DNA of 39,557 nucleotides from Burkholderiales bacterium (GTDB lineage Bacteria; Pseudomonadota; Gammaproteobacteria; Burkholderiales; Burkholderiaceae_C): assembly GCA_003963005.1 (NCBI GenBank), contig RXJW01000052.1:1-39557 (forward strand), in the 5' to 3' direction. This document shows, piece by piece, positions 17,350 through 25,682 of the stretch (the first letter of the stretch is position 1; each line of letters opens with the position of its first letter). The translations under genes and the position numbers were made by a program. The notes under the pieces were generated by a model that was given only the letters and a program-made list of their open reading frames with translations, was not told the DNA's origin and did not search any database.

Positions 17350-19218
17350 ATGCTGAACTGGCAAACCCTCGACACCGTCCTGACCCGCCTGCGGCCGCAC
17401 CGCGAGGCGCTGGCCTTGCTGCTGGATGTGGCCGTGGTGGCGCTGGCCTGGCAGGCGACCTATCTCTTCCGCCTCGGCTTCGAGCGCTGGTTCTCGGCCC
17501 GGCCCGGGTATGACGCCTGGGTGCTGCTCGGCCTGCTGGGGGTCTATGCCGGGGTGCTGTGGCTGCTGCGCGTGCCCAAGGGCATGTGGCGCTTCTCGGG
17601 CTTCGGCGAGGTCAAACGCCTGGCCGTGGCCTGCCTGCTGGGCGGCCTGATCGGCATGGCGGCGGTTCGGATGGCCCATCTGCAGGCCGTGCCGCGCGCG
17701 GTGCTCGCGCTGCATCCGCTGTTCACGCTCATGCTGCTGGCGATGATGCGCATGGGCTATCGCATGCTCTACGAGCACATGCGCAGCCGCATCAACGGCA
17801 GTGCGACTGAGCAGCGGAGGGCGCTGGTGCTGGGCGCAGGCGATGCCGGGCGGCTGCTGGTGGCGGGCATCCAGCACACGCAGGGCTGGGTGGTGGTAGG
17901 TTTCCTGGACGACGACCCGGCCAAGCACGGCGGCCGCGTGGCAGGGCTGCCGGTGCTGGGCGAGCTCGCCCAGGCCCGGCGGTTGGCACCGCTGCACGGC
18001 GTGACGCACCTCATCGTGGCCATGCCCGCCGCCTCCATTGCCGAACGCCGCCAGGCACTCGATGTGGCGGCCGGCACCGGCCTGCCGGTGCTCACGGTGC
18101 CCAGCAGCGCGGAGCTGCTGGCTGGCCGCCGCGTCAACGAGGTCCGCGACATCGAGCCGGACGACCTCCTGGGGCGGCCACCGGTGCAGCTGGACGAAGC
18201 CGGCATTGCTGATTGCATCAACGGCCGCGTCGTCATGGTGACCGGCGCCGGCGGCAGCATCGGCAGCGAGCTGTGCCGGCAGATCGCGCGTTACGGCCCG
18301 AGCCGGATCGTGCTGTACGAGCTGAGCGAGTACGCCCTCTATGCCGTGGAGCAGGCCCTGTCCGAGGGGTTCGCGCACCTCGACCTGGTCTGCGTGATCG
18401 GTGATGTGAAGGACCTGGAGCACCTGCGGTCGACCCTGTCCAAGCACCGGCCGCAGCTGGTGTTCCACGCGGCGGCGTTCAAGCACGTGCCCCTGATGGA
18501 AGCGGCCGACAATGCGGCGGCCTGCATCCGCAACAACACGCTCGGCACTTACCACGCAGCGCTGGCGGCGGCTGAATGCGGGGCCGAGCGCTTCGTGCTG
18601 ATCAGCACCGACAAGGCCGTCAACCCGACCAATGTCATGGGCGCGACGAAGCGGGCGGCCGAGATGGTGCTGCTGGCCCTCTCGAAGCAGCATCTGCGCA
18701 CCCGCTTCATGGCAGTGCGATTCGGCAATGTGCTCGGGTCCAGCGGCAGCGTCATTCCGAAGTTCAAGGAGCAGATCGCTCGCGGCGGGCCGGTGACGGT
18801 CACGCATCCGGACATCATTCGCTACTTCATGACCATCCCCGAAGCCGCTCGGTTGGTGATCCAGGCAGCCGTGATCGGCGAGAGTGGCCAGGTGCTCGTG
18901 CTGGACATGGGCGAGCCGGTGCGCATCGCGGATCTGGCCCGGCAGATGATCCGCATGAGCGGGCACTCGAGCGACGATGTCCGCATCGAGTACACCGGCC
19001 TGCGCCCTGGCGAAAAGCTCTTCGAGGAGCTGTTGGCCGACCAGGAAACCAGCCTCCCCACGACCTGTGCCGGCGTGCGCGTGGCGCGGCTCGTGGACGA
19101 CGGCGCCGGCGAAGCGGTGCTGCGCGACCTGAACCCCCTCGACACGACCCGGCCTCGGGCGCTGCTCGGCGCCTGGCTCGGGTCGGAGTTCCATGCGTCT
19201 ACTTTGGAGTCTTCATGA
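17350..19218 (+). CDS. membrane-bound nucleotide-sugar 4,6-dehydratase (CapD/WbpM/PglF family)
   Basis: A 622-residue protein. The N-terminus has about four membrane helices (residues ~15-135), then a first nucleotide-binding domain (RRALVLGAGDAGRLLVAGI) and a second extended-SDR domain with VTGAGGSIGSELCRQI at ~297. Its active site is NPTNVMGATKRAAE (~425-438), in which Met replaces the usual Tyr of YxxxK, the S-M-K arrangement of WbpM/PglF dehydratases. HAAAFKHVPLME is also diagnostic. It converts UDP-GlcNAc to the 4-keto-6-deoxy sugar, used by the aminotransferase at 13600. An 81-nt gap separates it from the GT61 gene, which may hold a secondary promoter. Confidence 0.92.
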   Translation: MLNWQTLDTVLTRLRPHREALALLLDVAVVALAWQATYLFRLGFERWFSARPGYDAWVLLGLLGVYAGVLWLLRVPKGMWRFSGFGEVKRLAVACLLGGLIGMAAVRMAHLQAVPRAVLALHPLFTLMLLAMMRMGYRMLYEHMRSRINGSATEQRRALVLGAGDAGRLLVAGIQHTQGWVVVGFLDDDPAKHGGRVAGLPVLGELAQARRLAPLHGVTHLIVAMPAASIAERRQALDVAAGTGLPVLTVPSSAELLAGRRVNEVRDIEPDDLLGRPPVQLDEAGIADCINGRVVMVTGAGGSIGSELCRQIARYGPSRIVLYELSEYALYAVEQALSEGFAHLDLVCVIGDVKDLEHLRSTLSKHRPQLVFHAAAFKHVPLMEAADNAAACIRNNTLGTYHAALAAAECGAERFVLISTDKAVNPTNVMGATKRAAEMVLLALSKQHLRTRFMAVRFGNVLGSSGSVIPKFKEQIARGGPVTVTHPDIIRYFMTIPEAARLVIQAAVIGESGQVLVLDMGEPVRIADLARQMIRMSGHSSDDVRIEYTGLRPGEKLFEELLADQETSLPTTCAGVRVARLVDDGAGEAVLRDLNPLDTTRPRALLGAWLGSEFHASTLESS

Positions 19219-19991
19219 TGCAAGCTGCTCTTCACCGCGCTTCGCGCGCCTATCGTTCGGTTCACCCTGCTGCGCGCCTGCTGACCCCGTTGACCGCAGC
19301 CCTGATCGCCCTGGCGGCCCCGCCATGCGCGCTGGCTGCCACGGCCCCGGCCGCGACGGAAGCGACGCCTCCCAGCTTCGCGCTGCCGGCACGCCCCAGT
19401 GAGATGCTGCGTGCGCCGGAGACCACCTGGGCTCCGGTGATGGCGGGTGTGGCCAGCGCGATGGACGAACGGGCCAAGGCCCTGGACCTGCTGAGCAAGC
19501 CGGCCCTGATCGAGTACCAGACGCAGCGGACGGTCTTCGCCCAGGCGCGCCGCGACTGGCCCGCCGTGTTCGACGCGGTGCGCAAGACCCGGGAGCTGCA
19601 GGAGAGTGAATCGGCCCGCCACATGGCGGGCTTGCTGAACGAGGTGCTGGCGCGTCATGCCCAAGCGGGCGGAGATGCGGCCGCGTTGACGCGCCTGCTG
19701 CGCGATCAGGTCCTGGCCATGCCGTGGACGGCGGTCGAACCGGCGGTGCTGACGCTGCGTGACCAACTGGCCGGCATGAAGGTCGAGGCGGTCGACAACT
19801 TCGTCGTGAACCGGTTGGACCTGTCTGCCAGCGTGTCCGACAACAAGGCCACCGTCGGCTTCCTGATCCAGTTGCTGGCAATGCGCTTCCAGGTGCTGGA
19901 GGTGCTGCCGAAGCGTGATGCGCTGGTCGCGGCGCTGGATGACGCGATTGCGCAGCGCAAGGCCGAGCCGGCCGCGGCTGCCCGTCAGTGA
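19215..19991 (+). CDS. exported protein of unknown function in the polysaccharide operon
   Basis: A 258-residue protein that I do not recognise. It starts at ATGATG (19215/19218), overlapping the dehydratase stop. The N-terminus is a long signal peptide or anchor (basic [17 protein letters not shown], then [19 protein letters not shown], about 42 residues). The mature part is mostly helical and charged: [46 protein letters not shown]-like repeats absent, and a C-terminal [21 protein letters not shown] Cys in PPCALA does not form a standard lipobox. APS kinase begins 4 nt after the stop. A periplasmic accessory role in polysaccharide assembly is possible but only inferred from context. Confidence 0.7.
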   Translation: MMQAALHRASRAYRSVHPAARLLTPLTAALIALAAPPCALAATAPAATEATPPSFALPARPSEMLRAPETTWAPVMAGVASAMDERAKALDLLSKPALIEYQTQRTVFAQARRDWPAVFDAVRKTRELQESESARHMAGLLNEVLARHAQAGGDAAALTRLLRDQVLAMPWTAVEPAVLTLRDQLAGMKVEAVDNFVVNRLDLSASVSDNKATVGFLIQLLAMRFQVLEVLPKRDALVAALDDAIAQRKAEPAAAARQ

Positions 19992-19995
19992 GGCG

Positions 19996-20526
19996 ATGCC
20001 CGTGACCGCGCGCGAACCCCGTGTGCTGTGGCTGACCGGCCTGTCGGGGTCCGGCAAGTCGACGCTGGCGACGGCCCTGCACCAGCAGCTCCTGGCGGCC
20101 GGGCAACCGGTGGCGGTGCTGGATGGTGACGCCGTGCGCGGCGGGCTCTGCCGTGGTCTCGGCTTCAGCCCGGAGGATCGCCGCGAGAACATCCGGCGTG
20201 TCGCGGAAGTCGCCCGGCTGATGCGCGAGGCGGGCCTCGTGGTCATCTGTGCGCTGATCTCGCCGCTGCGTGAGGACCGCGCGATGGCGCGTGACATCGT
20301 CGGCGCTGCGCATTTCCGCGAGGTGCACGTGGCCACGCCGCTGGCGGTGTGCGAGGCGCGGGACCCCAAGGGCCTGTACCGCAACGCGCGGGCGCAGGCG
20401 CTGCCGCAGTTCACCGGCATCTCCGCGCCCTACGAGGAGCCGCTGTCGCCGGCACTGCGCCTGGACACGAGCCGTGTCGAGCTGGCCGCAGCGGTCACCG
20501 CCCTGCAGGGGCTGCTCAGCGCCTGA
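19996..20526 (+). CDS. cysC: adenylyl-sulfate (APS) kinase
   Basis: A 176-residue stand-alone APS kinase. The start is ATG 19996, just after the upstream stop, giving [20 protein letters not shown]. Walker [10 protein letters not shown] covers residues 15-23; [20 protein letters not shown] and [13 protein letters not shown] match the APS-binding segment (family consensus DGDN-VRHGL, here Ala and Gly at the N and H positions); [15 protein letters not shown] and [11 protein letters not shown] are the conserved lid motifs. It makes PAPS, the donor for sulfotransferases or for sulfate reduction. No cysD, cysN or sulfotransferase is in the window. The position at the end of the polysaccharide operon hints at sulfated sugar, unproven. 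Its 3' end overlaps the convergent FAD-protein gene by 11 nt. Confidence 0.88.
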   Translation: MPVTAREPRVLWLTGLSGSGKSTLATALHQQLLAAGQPVAVLDGDAVRGGLCRGLGFSPEDRRENIRRVAEVARLMREAGLVVICALISPLREDRAMARDIVGAAHFREVHVATPLAVCEARDPKGLYRNARAQALPQFTGISAPYEEPLSPALRLDTSRVELAAAVTALQGLLSA

Positions 20527-21892
20527 GCAGTTGCGCAGCAAGCTGCGCGGCATGCTCGCGCAGCTCGGGCACCGCGGTCGCCTCCCACAACTGCGCACGC
20601 AGGTGCGGGCCGATGTAGTGCAGGCCGGCCTGGCCGCGCCCGTGTGCGTCACGCACCTGGTGCTGCTCGTCCACCAGCAAACCCAGGCCGTGCGGGCAGG
20701 GCTGCAGCCGGCCGGCCTGCTGCAGGCGCCACAGCAGGGGTGACGACTCGGCATCGATGACCGAGCTCGGGCCCGAGCAGTTGATGACGCGGGCGGCCGA
20801 GAAGGTTTCGACCTCGGCGCGGCCCCGCGCTCGCCAGTGCAGGTGCAGCCGGTCGGCCCTGGCGTCCACGCCGATGAGGCGGCCCGCGGCATGGCGAAGC
20901 CGCCCGCTTGCCAGGTCGTCCTCCAGCACCGCACGGGCCTGCGGTGCCGCGCGGTGGCGATGGACGTCCCAGTACGGCAGCAGGTGACGCAGGAACTGGC
21001 GGCGGCCCCACGCATCCAGCGCCCGCCAGGCCCGCGGCGTGTCGGCGCGGAACGCCGCCCACACGTCCCGCCAGTCCACGCCTGCGGCCTGGGCGCGGGC
21101 GAGTTCGGCACGGAAGCGGCGCAGCTGTTCGCGCAGCGGTCGACCCGCTGCGATCGCCGGGTCGAGCGCCCACGGTTGCGGCGGCCCTTCGTTGCGGCGA
21201 TGGCCCTGGGGCAGCAGGCCCCGGCGGGACAGTGCGAGCACCGGCCCGGCATGGCCGCGGGCGCGCAGTGAAATGAGCACGTCCAGCATCGTGAGCCCGC
21301 TGCCGATCAGTGCGAGCGATGCGTCAGGGGCCAGGCCCTCCAGGGCCGTCTCGGCCCAGGGGTCGGCGGCATAGCCGGCCAGGCCGACGAGGCCCGGGTG
21401 CGGCGGCCGTGGCGCGAGGTGACCGATGGCCAGCACCACCGCGTCGAAGAGGTCCGTGCTGCCGTCGCTGAACTGCAGCTGCCAGCGCCCGGCGTGCGGC
21501 GTGACGTCGGTCACGGCGGTCACGCGCGGGTCGAGCGCCACATCCGGGCGGCTGGCGATGCGGGCCTCCAGCGAGGCTTGCAGGTAGTCGCCATAGCGGC
21601 GCCGTGAGACGAACTCGCTGCCCTGCGCCGAGGGGCTTCCTGCAGCACGCAGCCACTGGACGAAATGCTCGGGCTGTGCCGGGTCCAGGCTCATGCGACC
21701 GGCCGGGACGTTGAGCAGGTGGTCGGCCGACTGCGTGCCGTAGGCCAGCCCGCGGGCGAAGCGGCCGGAGCCGTTGATCAGGGTGATGCGGCTGCCCGAC
21801 GGGAGCCCGCCGAGCAGCTGCCAGGCCACGGCCACACCGCTGAAGCCCGAGCCGACGATGGCGATGCGCCGGCTCGACCCGGCGGTACTCAA
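20516..21892 (-). CDS. FAD/NAD(P)-binding oxidoreductase-like protein
   Basis: A 458-residue protein. The only sensible start is TTG at 21892, which overlaps the upstream methyltransferase stop (TTGA) and gives [20 protein letters not shown]. The dinucleotide motif is [14 protein letters not shown] (~residues 12-25), followed by [39 protein letters not shown] and [20 protein letters not shown], a second G-x-G motif. This is the FAD-NAD(P)-binding family (Pfam NAD_binding_9 type), whose biochemical roles are mostly undefined. It is the last gene of the minus-strand glycosylation operon, where it could oxidise or hydroxylate a sugar or acyl substituent (speculative). Confidence 0.75.
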   Translation of the reverse strand: MSTAGSSRRIAIVGSGFSGVAVAWQLLGGLPSGSRITLINGSGRFARGLAYGTQSADHLLNVPAGRMSLDPAQPEHFVQWLRAAGSPSAQGSEFVSRRRYGDYLQASLEARIASRPDVALDPRVTAVTDVTPHAGRWQLQFSDGSTDLFDAVVLAIGHLAPRPPHPGLVGLAGYAADPWAETALEGLAPDASLALIGSGLTMLDVLISLRARGHAGPVLALSRRGLLPQGHRRNEGPPQPWALDPAIAAGRPLREQLRRFRAELARAQAAGVDWRDVWAAFRADTPRAWRALDAWGRRQFLRHLLPYWDVHRHRAAPQARAVLEDDLASGRLRHAAGRLIGVDARADRLHLHWRARGRAEVETFSAARVINCSGPSSVIDAESSPLLWRLQQAGRLQPCPHGLGLLVDEQHQVRDAHGRGQAGLHYIGPHLRAQLWEATAVPELREHAAQLAAQLLRR

Positions 21893-22626
21893 TTCGCTTC
21901 GCAGACCAGGTAGATGGACGAGCACAGGTCCGGGTACTGCTGGCCGAGCTGGAAGCAGCCTTCGAGGTAGGCCGGCGTGATGATGTCGGTCTTGAGCAGG
22001 CGGTCCCACTGGAAGTTGGCCAGCGCCTTGAAGAAGATGCCCGAGCGGTGGATGACCTTCAGGCCGGCGCGCGTGGCGTCACGCTCCAGCGTGTCCAGCG
22101 CGTAGGTGCAGCGGTGGCCGTGCTCGGCCTCGGCCGGCGTGACCGCGGCGTTGTGGTCGATGAGACCCATCTTCACCGCGATCTGGCGCGACGGCGCGTT
22201 GGCGTTGGGGCAGGCCAGGAAGAAACGGCCGCCGGGCGCCAGCCATTCGCGGTTGATGCGGCCCAGCACGGCGATCGGGTCGTCCAGGTGCTCCAGCACA
22301 TGCGTCATGACGATGTTGTCGTAGCGGCGCGGCAGCTGCACCGTCTCGAACAGCGAATTGAAGTACTGCACCTTGTCGCCCAGACGCTGGCGGGCTTCGG
22401 CCATGGCCTGGTCGGAGGCTTCGACGCAGCTCAGATCGCTGAAGTGCTCGGCCAGGCGCGCCGTGAAGTCGCCCTTGAAGCTGCCGAGTTCCAGCATGCT
22501 GCCCGGGCGGAAGAACGGGGCGAAGGAGCGCACCATCAGCGGGTGCATCACGTCGAAGTCGAAGCCGTAGGCGTACTTGCGCGCGTTGTCGACATGTTCG
22601 GCGTTGTAGTCGCGGGAATTGCTCAT
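21889..22626 (-). CDS. class I SAM-dependent methyltransferase
   Basis: A 245-residue protein beginning at ATG 22626 (MSNSRDYNAEHVDNARKYAY), overlapping the GNAT stop (TGATG). Motif I is MLELGSFKGDFTARLAEHF; SCVEASDQAMAEAR supplies the acidic ribose-binding residue; IVMTHVLEHLDDP and LAPGGRFFLACPN are the post-I/motif III elements, all typical of Methyltransf_23/11 proteins found in glycan loci. A His-rich segment follows (AEHGHRCTYALDTLERD). Codons here are less extreme in GC than in the polysaccharide genes. It likely methylates a sugar or an N-acyl group of the glycan made by this operon. Confidence 0.82.
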   Translation of the reverse strand: MSNSRDYNAEHVDNARKYAYGFDFDVMHPLMVRSFAPFFRPGSMLELGSFKGDFTARLAEHFSDLSCVEASDQAMAEARQRLGDKVQYFNSLFETVQLPRRYDNIVMTHVLEHLDDPIAVLGRINREWLAPGGRFFLACPNANAPSRQIAVKMGLIDHNAAVTPAEAEHGHRCTYALDTLERDATRAGLKVIHRSGIFFKALANFQWDRLLKTDIITPAYLEGCFQLGQQYPDLCSSIYLVCEAN

Positions 22627-23063
22627 CAAAGCTCTCGGTGCAGGAAGAGGGTGGGGCCGGGCGCTGCCGGGGCTTCGGCCTCGAAGCCGTGACGGCGGTA
22701 CAGGGCCAGCGCCGCCGTATTGTCGGCGTAGACCTCCAGGCGCAGTCGCGCCAGGCGCAGCTCGGCCGCCAGCGTGAGGGTGCGGCGGAGCAGTTCACCG
22801 GCGATGCCCCGGCCGTGATGCGTCGGCAGCACGCTGACGTTGGTGATGAAACCGCCCTGGGCCGGCTCGTTGGCGTACATCGCGATCAGGCCGACCAGGG
22901 TGTCGCCGTCCCACGCCTCGACACGGCGGGCATGGGCGGCGAGCTTGGCTGCGTAGCCCGCCAGGTCGACCCGGCTGCTCAGCGGCGGCACGAAGCCCAC
23001 ATCCGCGGCGCGCAGATGCACCAGCAGCGCCTCGGCGCCGGCGCTGTCCAGCCGCAGGTTCAT
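22626..23063 (-). CDS. GNAT-family N-acetyltransferase
   Basis: A 145-residue protein with start ATG 23063 inside the stop of the upstream propeller gene. The acetyl-CoA-binding motif A is FITNVSVLPTHHGRGIAGEL (R-G-x-G/A type), followed by LEVYADNTAALALYRRHGFE, the motif B signature. The size and overall look fit sugar-amine acetyltransferases such as WecD/VioB-class partners, although the latter is not homologous. Next to a VioA-like aminotransferase in the same operon, it would acetylate the 4-amino group of a dTDP-4-amino-4,6-dideoxyhexose. This role is inferred from context. Confidence 0.85.
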   Translation of the reverse strand: MNLRLDSAGAEALLVHLRAADVGFVPPLSSRVDLAGYAAKLAAHARRVEAWDGDTLVGLIAMYANEPAQGGFITNVSVLPTHHGRGIAGELLRRTLTLAAELRLARLRLEVYADNTAALALYRRHGFEAEAPAAPGPTLFLHREL

Positions 23064-24016
23064 GGCTCCAGGACGGCTGCGCCGAAGCCTTCGCGGCCGA
23101 AGGCGTTGCCGTTGTACAGCAGCACGATGCGGCCATCGATCGCCGTGAGGTGTGGGTAGCAGACCATGTCGCTGTCCCAGGCGCCGGGCTCGCGGTCGAA
23201 GCGGGGCAGGTCGTCGGCGCGCGTCCAGGTCTGCAGGTCGTCGGACCAGGCCTGGCCGAGCCGGTAGCCGCGGGTCGGGTCGGTGCGGAAGCCCGAGGCC
23301 TCGCGGTAGCAGAACACCATCAGGTAGCGGTCGCCGACCGGGATGACGGCCGGCAGCGCCTGGCATTCGTCGGGGCCGAGGCGGTCGGGCACGAGGGCGC
23401 GGCCTTCGTCCTTGGTCCAGTGGATGCCGTCGGCGGAGTGGGCGTGGCCGATCTTGTAGATGCGGTCCGGCGCAGGCTCGCCCGGGAACTGCTTCCAGCC
23501 GGTGCCGAACATCGTCCACATGTGAAAGCGCCCCCCGAAGTGGCGCACGAAGGCGTCGCCCACGAGGCAGGGCTCGTGCCGGCTGGGGCCGAGCACCGGG
23601 CCCGGGCCGGCGCGTTCGAACGTGCGCCCCCCGTCGCGGCTGATGACGAGGCCGACAGCCGTCTCGACCGACACGGCCACGCGCCGGCTCCAGCCGGTGG
23701 TGTAGGCCCAGATCTCGTCGCCAACCGGCGTCGGGCTGAACGGGAAGATGCCATGCTCGTCGAAGCAGCCGAGGCCGCCGAGCGACAGCACCGGCGCGGT
23801 GTTCACGCCCAGCACGCGCTGCAGGTCGCGGCTGAAATCGGCGAAGGCCACCTGGCTCAGGAACTTGCCGTCGTCGCCGCGCGCCCGGGTCGAGAAGTAG
23901 ATCCGCACGCGGTCGTCCAGCACCACGGCCTGGGGCGACTGCGCAAAGCCTGCGCCGGCGCCGGGCAGCTCATGCTCGAACGGGTTGAAGATGCGACCGA
24001 GCTTGCGCCAGCGCAT
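23060..24016 (-). CDS. five-bladed beta-propeller glycosidase-like protein (copy 1)
   Basis: A 318-residue protein without a signal peptide, so cytoplasmic. Start ATG 24016 overlaps the stop of copy 2. It has the repeating strand-turn pattern of the GH32/43/62/68/130 propeller superfamily: FAQSPQAVVLDDRVRIYFST, LGGLGCFDEHGIFPFSP, SRDGGRTFERAG, HAHSADGIHWTKDEG and AWDSDMVCYPHL. Acidic residues in CFDEHG, DECQALP and DSDMV are candidates for catalysis. Cytoplasmic members such as GH130 are phosphorylases; a sugar-trimming, phosphorolytic or non-catalytic binding role is possible. It shares the same block order with the neighbouring copy, which indicates an old tandem duplication. Confidence 0.7.
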   Translation of the reverse strand: MRWRKLGRIFNPFEHELPGAGAGFAQSPQAVVLDDRVRIYFSTRARGDDGKFLSQVAFADFSRDLQRVLGVNTAPVLSLGGLGCFDEHGIFPFSPTPVGDEIWAYTTGWSRRVAVSVETAVGLVISRDGGRTFERAGPGPVLGPSRHEPCLVGDAFVRHFGGRFHMWTMFGTGWKQFPGEPAPDRIYKIGHAHSADGIHWTKDEGRALVPDRLGPDECQALPAVIPVGDRYLMVFCYREASGFRTDPTRGYRLGQAWSDDLQTWTRADDLPRFDREPGAWDSDMVCYPHLTAIDGRIVLLYNGNAFGREGFGAAVLEP

Positions 24017-24981
24017 CAGAGGTCTCCTTCCAGGCGCGCGATGCCGAAGCCGTCGCGCCCGACGGCATTGCCGAGGTAGGCCATGTAGGTCACGCCGTCG
24101 ACGCGGAAGACGTGCGGGTAGGCCACCATCTCGCTGTCCCAGCCCTCGTCGGACAGGCCGAGGCCGGCACGTGCGTCGTCGCGGGTCCAGGTCAGCAGGT
24201 CGGTGCTGCTGGCGTAGCCGATGCGGTAGCCCTTTTCCTTGCCGCGAAAGCCCGCGCTGTGGCGGTAGCAGAAGAACATGTGGAAGCGTCCACCCGACTC
24301 GAACACGTCGGGGCTTGCCTGGGCTTCGTCGGGCTCGATGCGGCTTTCGATCAGGTCGCGGTCCAGGCGCTGCCAGTTCAGGCCGTCGTCGGAGGTGGCC
24401 ATGCGGATCTTGTAGACCGGCTCGGGCCGGCCGTCGACCAGCTTCCAGCACCGGCCGGCGATGTAGAAGAGCTGGTACTGGTGGCCGAAGCGGCGGATCT
24501 TGGGACCGCTGATGACGAAGGGCTCGTTCAGGCTCGCCGCCAGCAGCGGGCCGTCGCCTTCGCGCTGGAAGGTCTTGCCGCCGTCGCGGCTGACAGCGGT
24601 GCCGATGGCGGTGTCGAAGGGTACCGACTCGCAGCGCGTCCAGCCGGCGTAGTAGGCGCGCAGCACGTCACCTTGCGCAATGACCGAAACGGGGTAGGTG
24701 CCGAATTCGTCGAAGCAGCCCAGGCCGCCCAGCGGCAGGATGGGCTCGGTGGCCATGTCGAGCACCTTCAGCGGATCGCGGCGGTCCAGGTCCACCCAGG
24801 CGGAGTAGCTGACGAACTGGCCACGGGCGTCCGGCTCGGGGCGGCAGGAGAAGTACACGCGGATGCGGTCGGCCAGCAGCAGCGTGTGCGGTGCCTGCGC
24901 GAAGCTGCGCAACCAGGGGCGGCCTTCGATCTGCTGTGGCACGAAGGGGCGGCCGAGCTTGGTCCAGCGGTAGGGGGTCAC
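24016..24981 (-). CDS. five-bladed beta-propeller glycosidase-like protein (copy 2)
   Basis: A 321-residue protein starting with GTG at 24981, overlapping the WbqC stop (GTGA). It aligns by eye along its whole length with copy 1: FAQAPHTLLLADRIRVYFSC, LGGLGCFDEFGTYPVSV, SRDGGKTFQREG, ATSDDGLNWQRLD, GWDSEMVAYPHVF and the ending AVGRDGFGIARLEGDL against AFGREGFGAAVLEP. No signal peptide is present. The pair is diverged, so the copies probably have distinct substrates. Membership in the GH43/GH130-like propeller superfamily is inferred from motif pattern; the reaction is unknown. Confidence 0.7.
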   Translation of the reverse strand: MTPYRWTKLGRPFVPQQIEGRPWLRSFAQAPHTLLLADRIRVYFSCRPEPDARGQFVSYSAWVDLDRRDPLKVLDMATEPILPLGGLGCFDEFGTYPVSVIAQGDVLRAYYAGWTRCESVPFDTAIGTAVSRDGGKTFQREGDGPLLAASLNEPFVISGPKIRRFGHQYQLFYIAGRCWKLVDGRPEPVYKIRMATSDDGLNWQRLDRDLIESRIEPDEAQASPDVFESGGRFHMFFCYRHSAGFRGKEKGYRIGYASSTDLLTWTRDDARAGLGLSDEGWDSEMVAYPHVFRVDGVTYMAYLGNAVGRDGFGIARLEGDL

Positions 24982-25676
24982 AGGAGGTCGAACTGATGTC
25001 GCACGGCGTCGTCGACCACCGCGGCGGGGTTGAACATGAGCACGTCCAGGATGGACAGCCACGGCACGAACGCCGCGCCGAATTGCGCGTACTCGAACGG
25101 GCGCGACTTGTGGAACTGCAGCGTGATGCCCCGGGCGGCAAAGGCCTCGCGCTCGTAGAGCTCCATGCCGCCCACGGCGTTGATGTAGGTGGTGGCGCCC
25201 AGCGCCTCGCACAGGGCCAGCACCTTGTCCTGGGCCTTCAGGCTTTCGTCATGGGGCACCTCGGACGACACGATCAACCGCGTCGTCAGCCCCAGGCGGT
25301 CGCGCACCTTGACGATGGACTGCCAGAGGTAGTCGAACAGGTTGTGGGCCGGGTGCAGCACCAGCTCCTGCAGCCAGGGGCGCAGTTCATCGAAGTGCGG
25401 CGCCTTGCGGTAGGCGCCCTCGAACTGGGCCAGCAGCTTGCGGCGGTCGAAGGCCGGCGCCAGCTCGCGCTCGCACACCATGAGCTGGTCCGAGCCCGCG
25501 GCCAGTTGCAGCGAGAACATCGCATCGCTGCCGTTGAGCAGCATGCGGTTGCGGTTGATCCAGCCCTTCTTCGTGTACTTGATGCGGTCGTACACGACGA
25601 ACGCATCCACTGCCCCCATCAACTGCCAGTAGCCGATGTAGGGCAGGAAGTAGGGCTGCATGATGGCCAGCCGCAT
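24978..25676 (-). CDS. WbqC-family protein
   Basis: A 232-residue protein opening with LAIMQPYFLPYIGYWQLMGA, the hallmark of WbqC-like proteins (I-x-Q-P-x-Y-(F/L)-P-x-x-G-(Y/F)). The next conserved stretch is FVVYDRIKYTKKGWINRNRM, and SRPFEYAQFGAAFVPWLSIL near the C-terminus ends with LDVLMFNP, also characteristic. The family occurs in O-antigen and protein-glycosylation loci and is suspected of adding an acyl or aminoacyl group to amino sugars, but I know of no firm activity. Here it lies between a sugar aminotransferase and the propeller pair in one operon, in line with such a role. Confidence 0.88.
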   Translation of the reverse strand: MRLAIMQPYFLPYIGYWQLMGAVDAFVVYDRIKYTKKGWINRNRMLLNGSDAMFSLQLAAGSDQLMVCERELAPAFDRRKLLAQFEGAYRKAPHFDELRPWLQELVLHPAHNLFDYLWQSIVKVRDRLGLTTRLIVSSEVPHDESLKAQDKVLALCEALGATTYINAVGGMELYEREAFAARGITLQFHKSRPFEYAQFGAAFVPWLSILDVLMFNPAAVVDDAVRHQFDLL

Positions 25677-25682
25677 GGCCGC

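Noticed and set aside
17293..19194. 633-residue minus-strand open frame opposite the 4,6-dehydratase
   Set aside because: His/Gln/Arg-rich mirror of the real gene; no domain or start signal.
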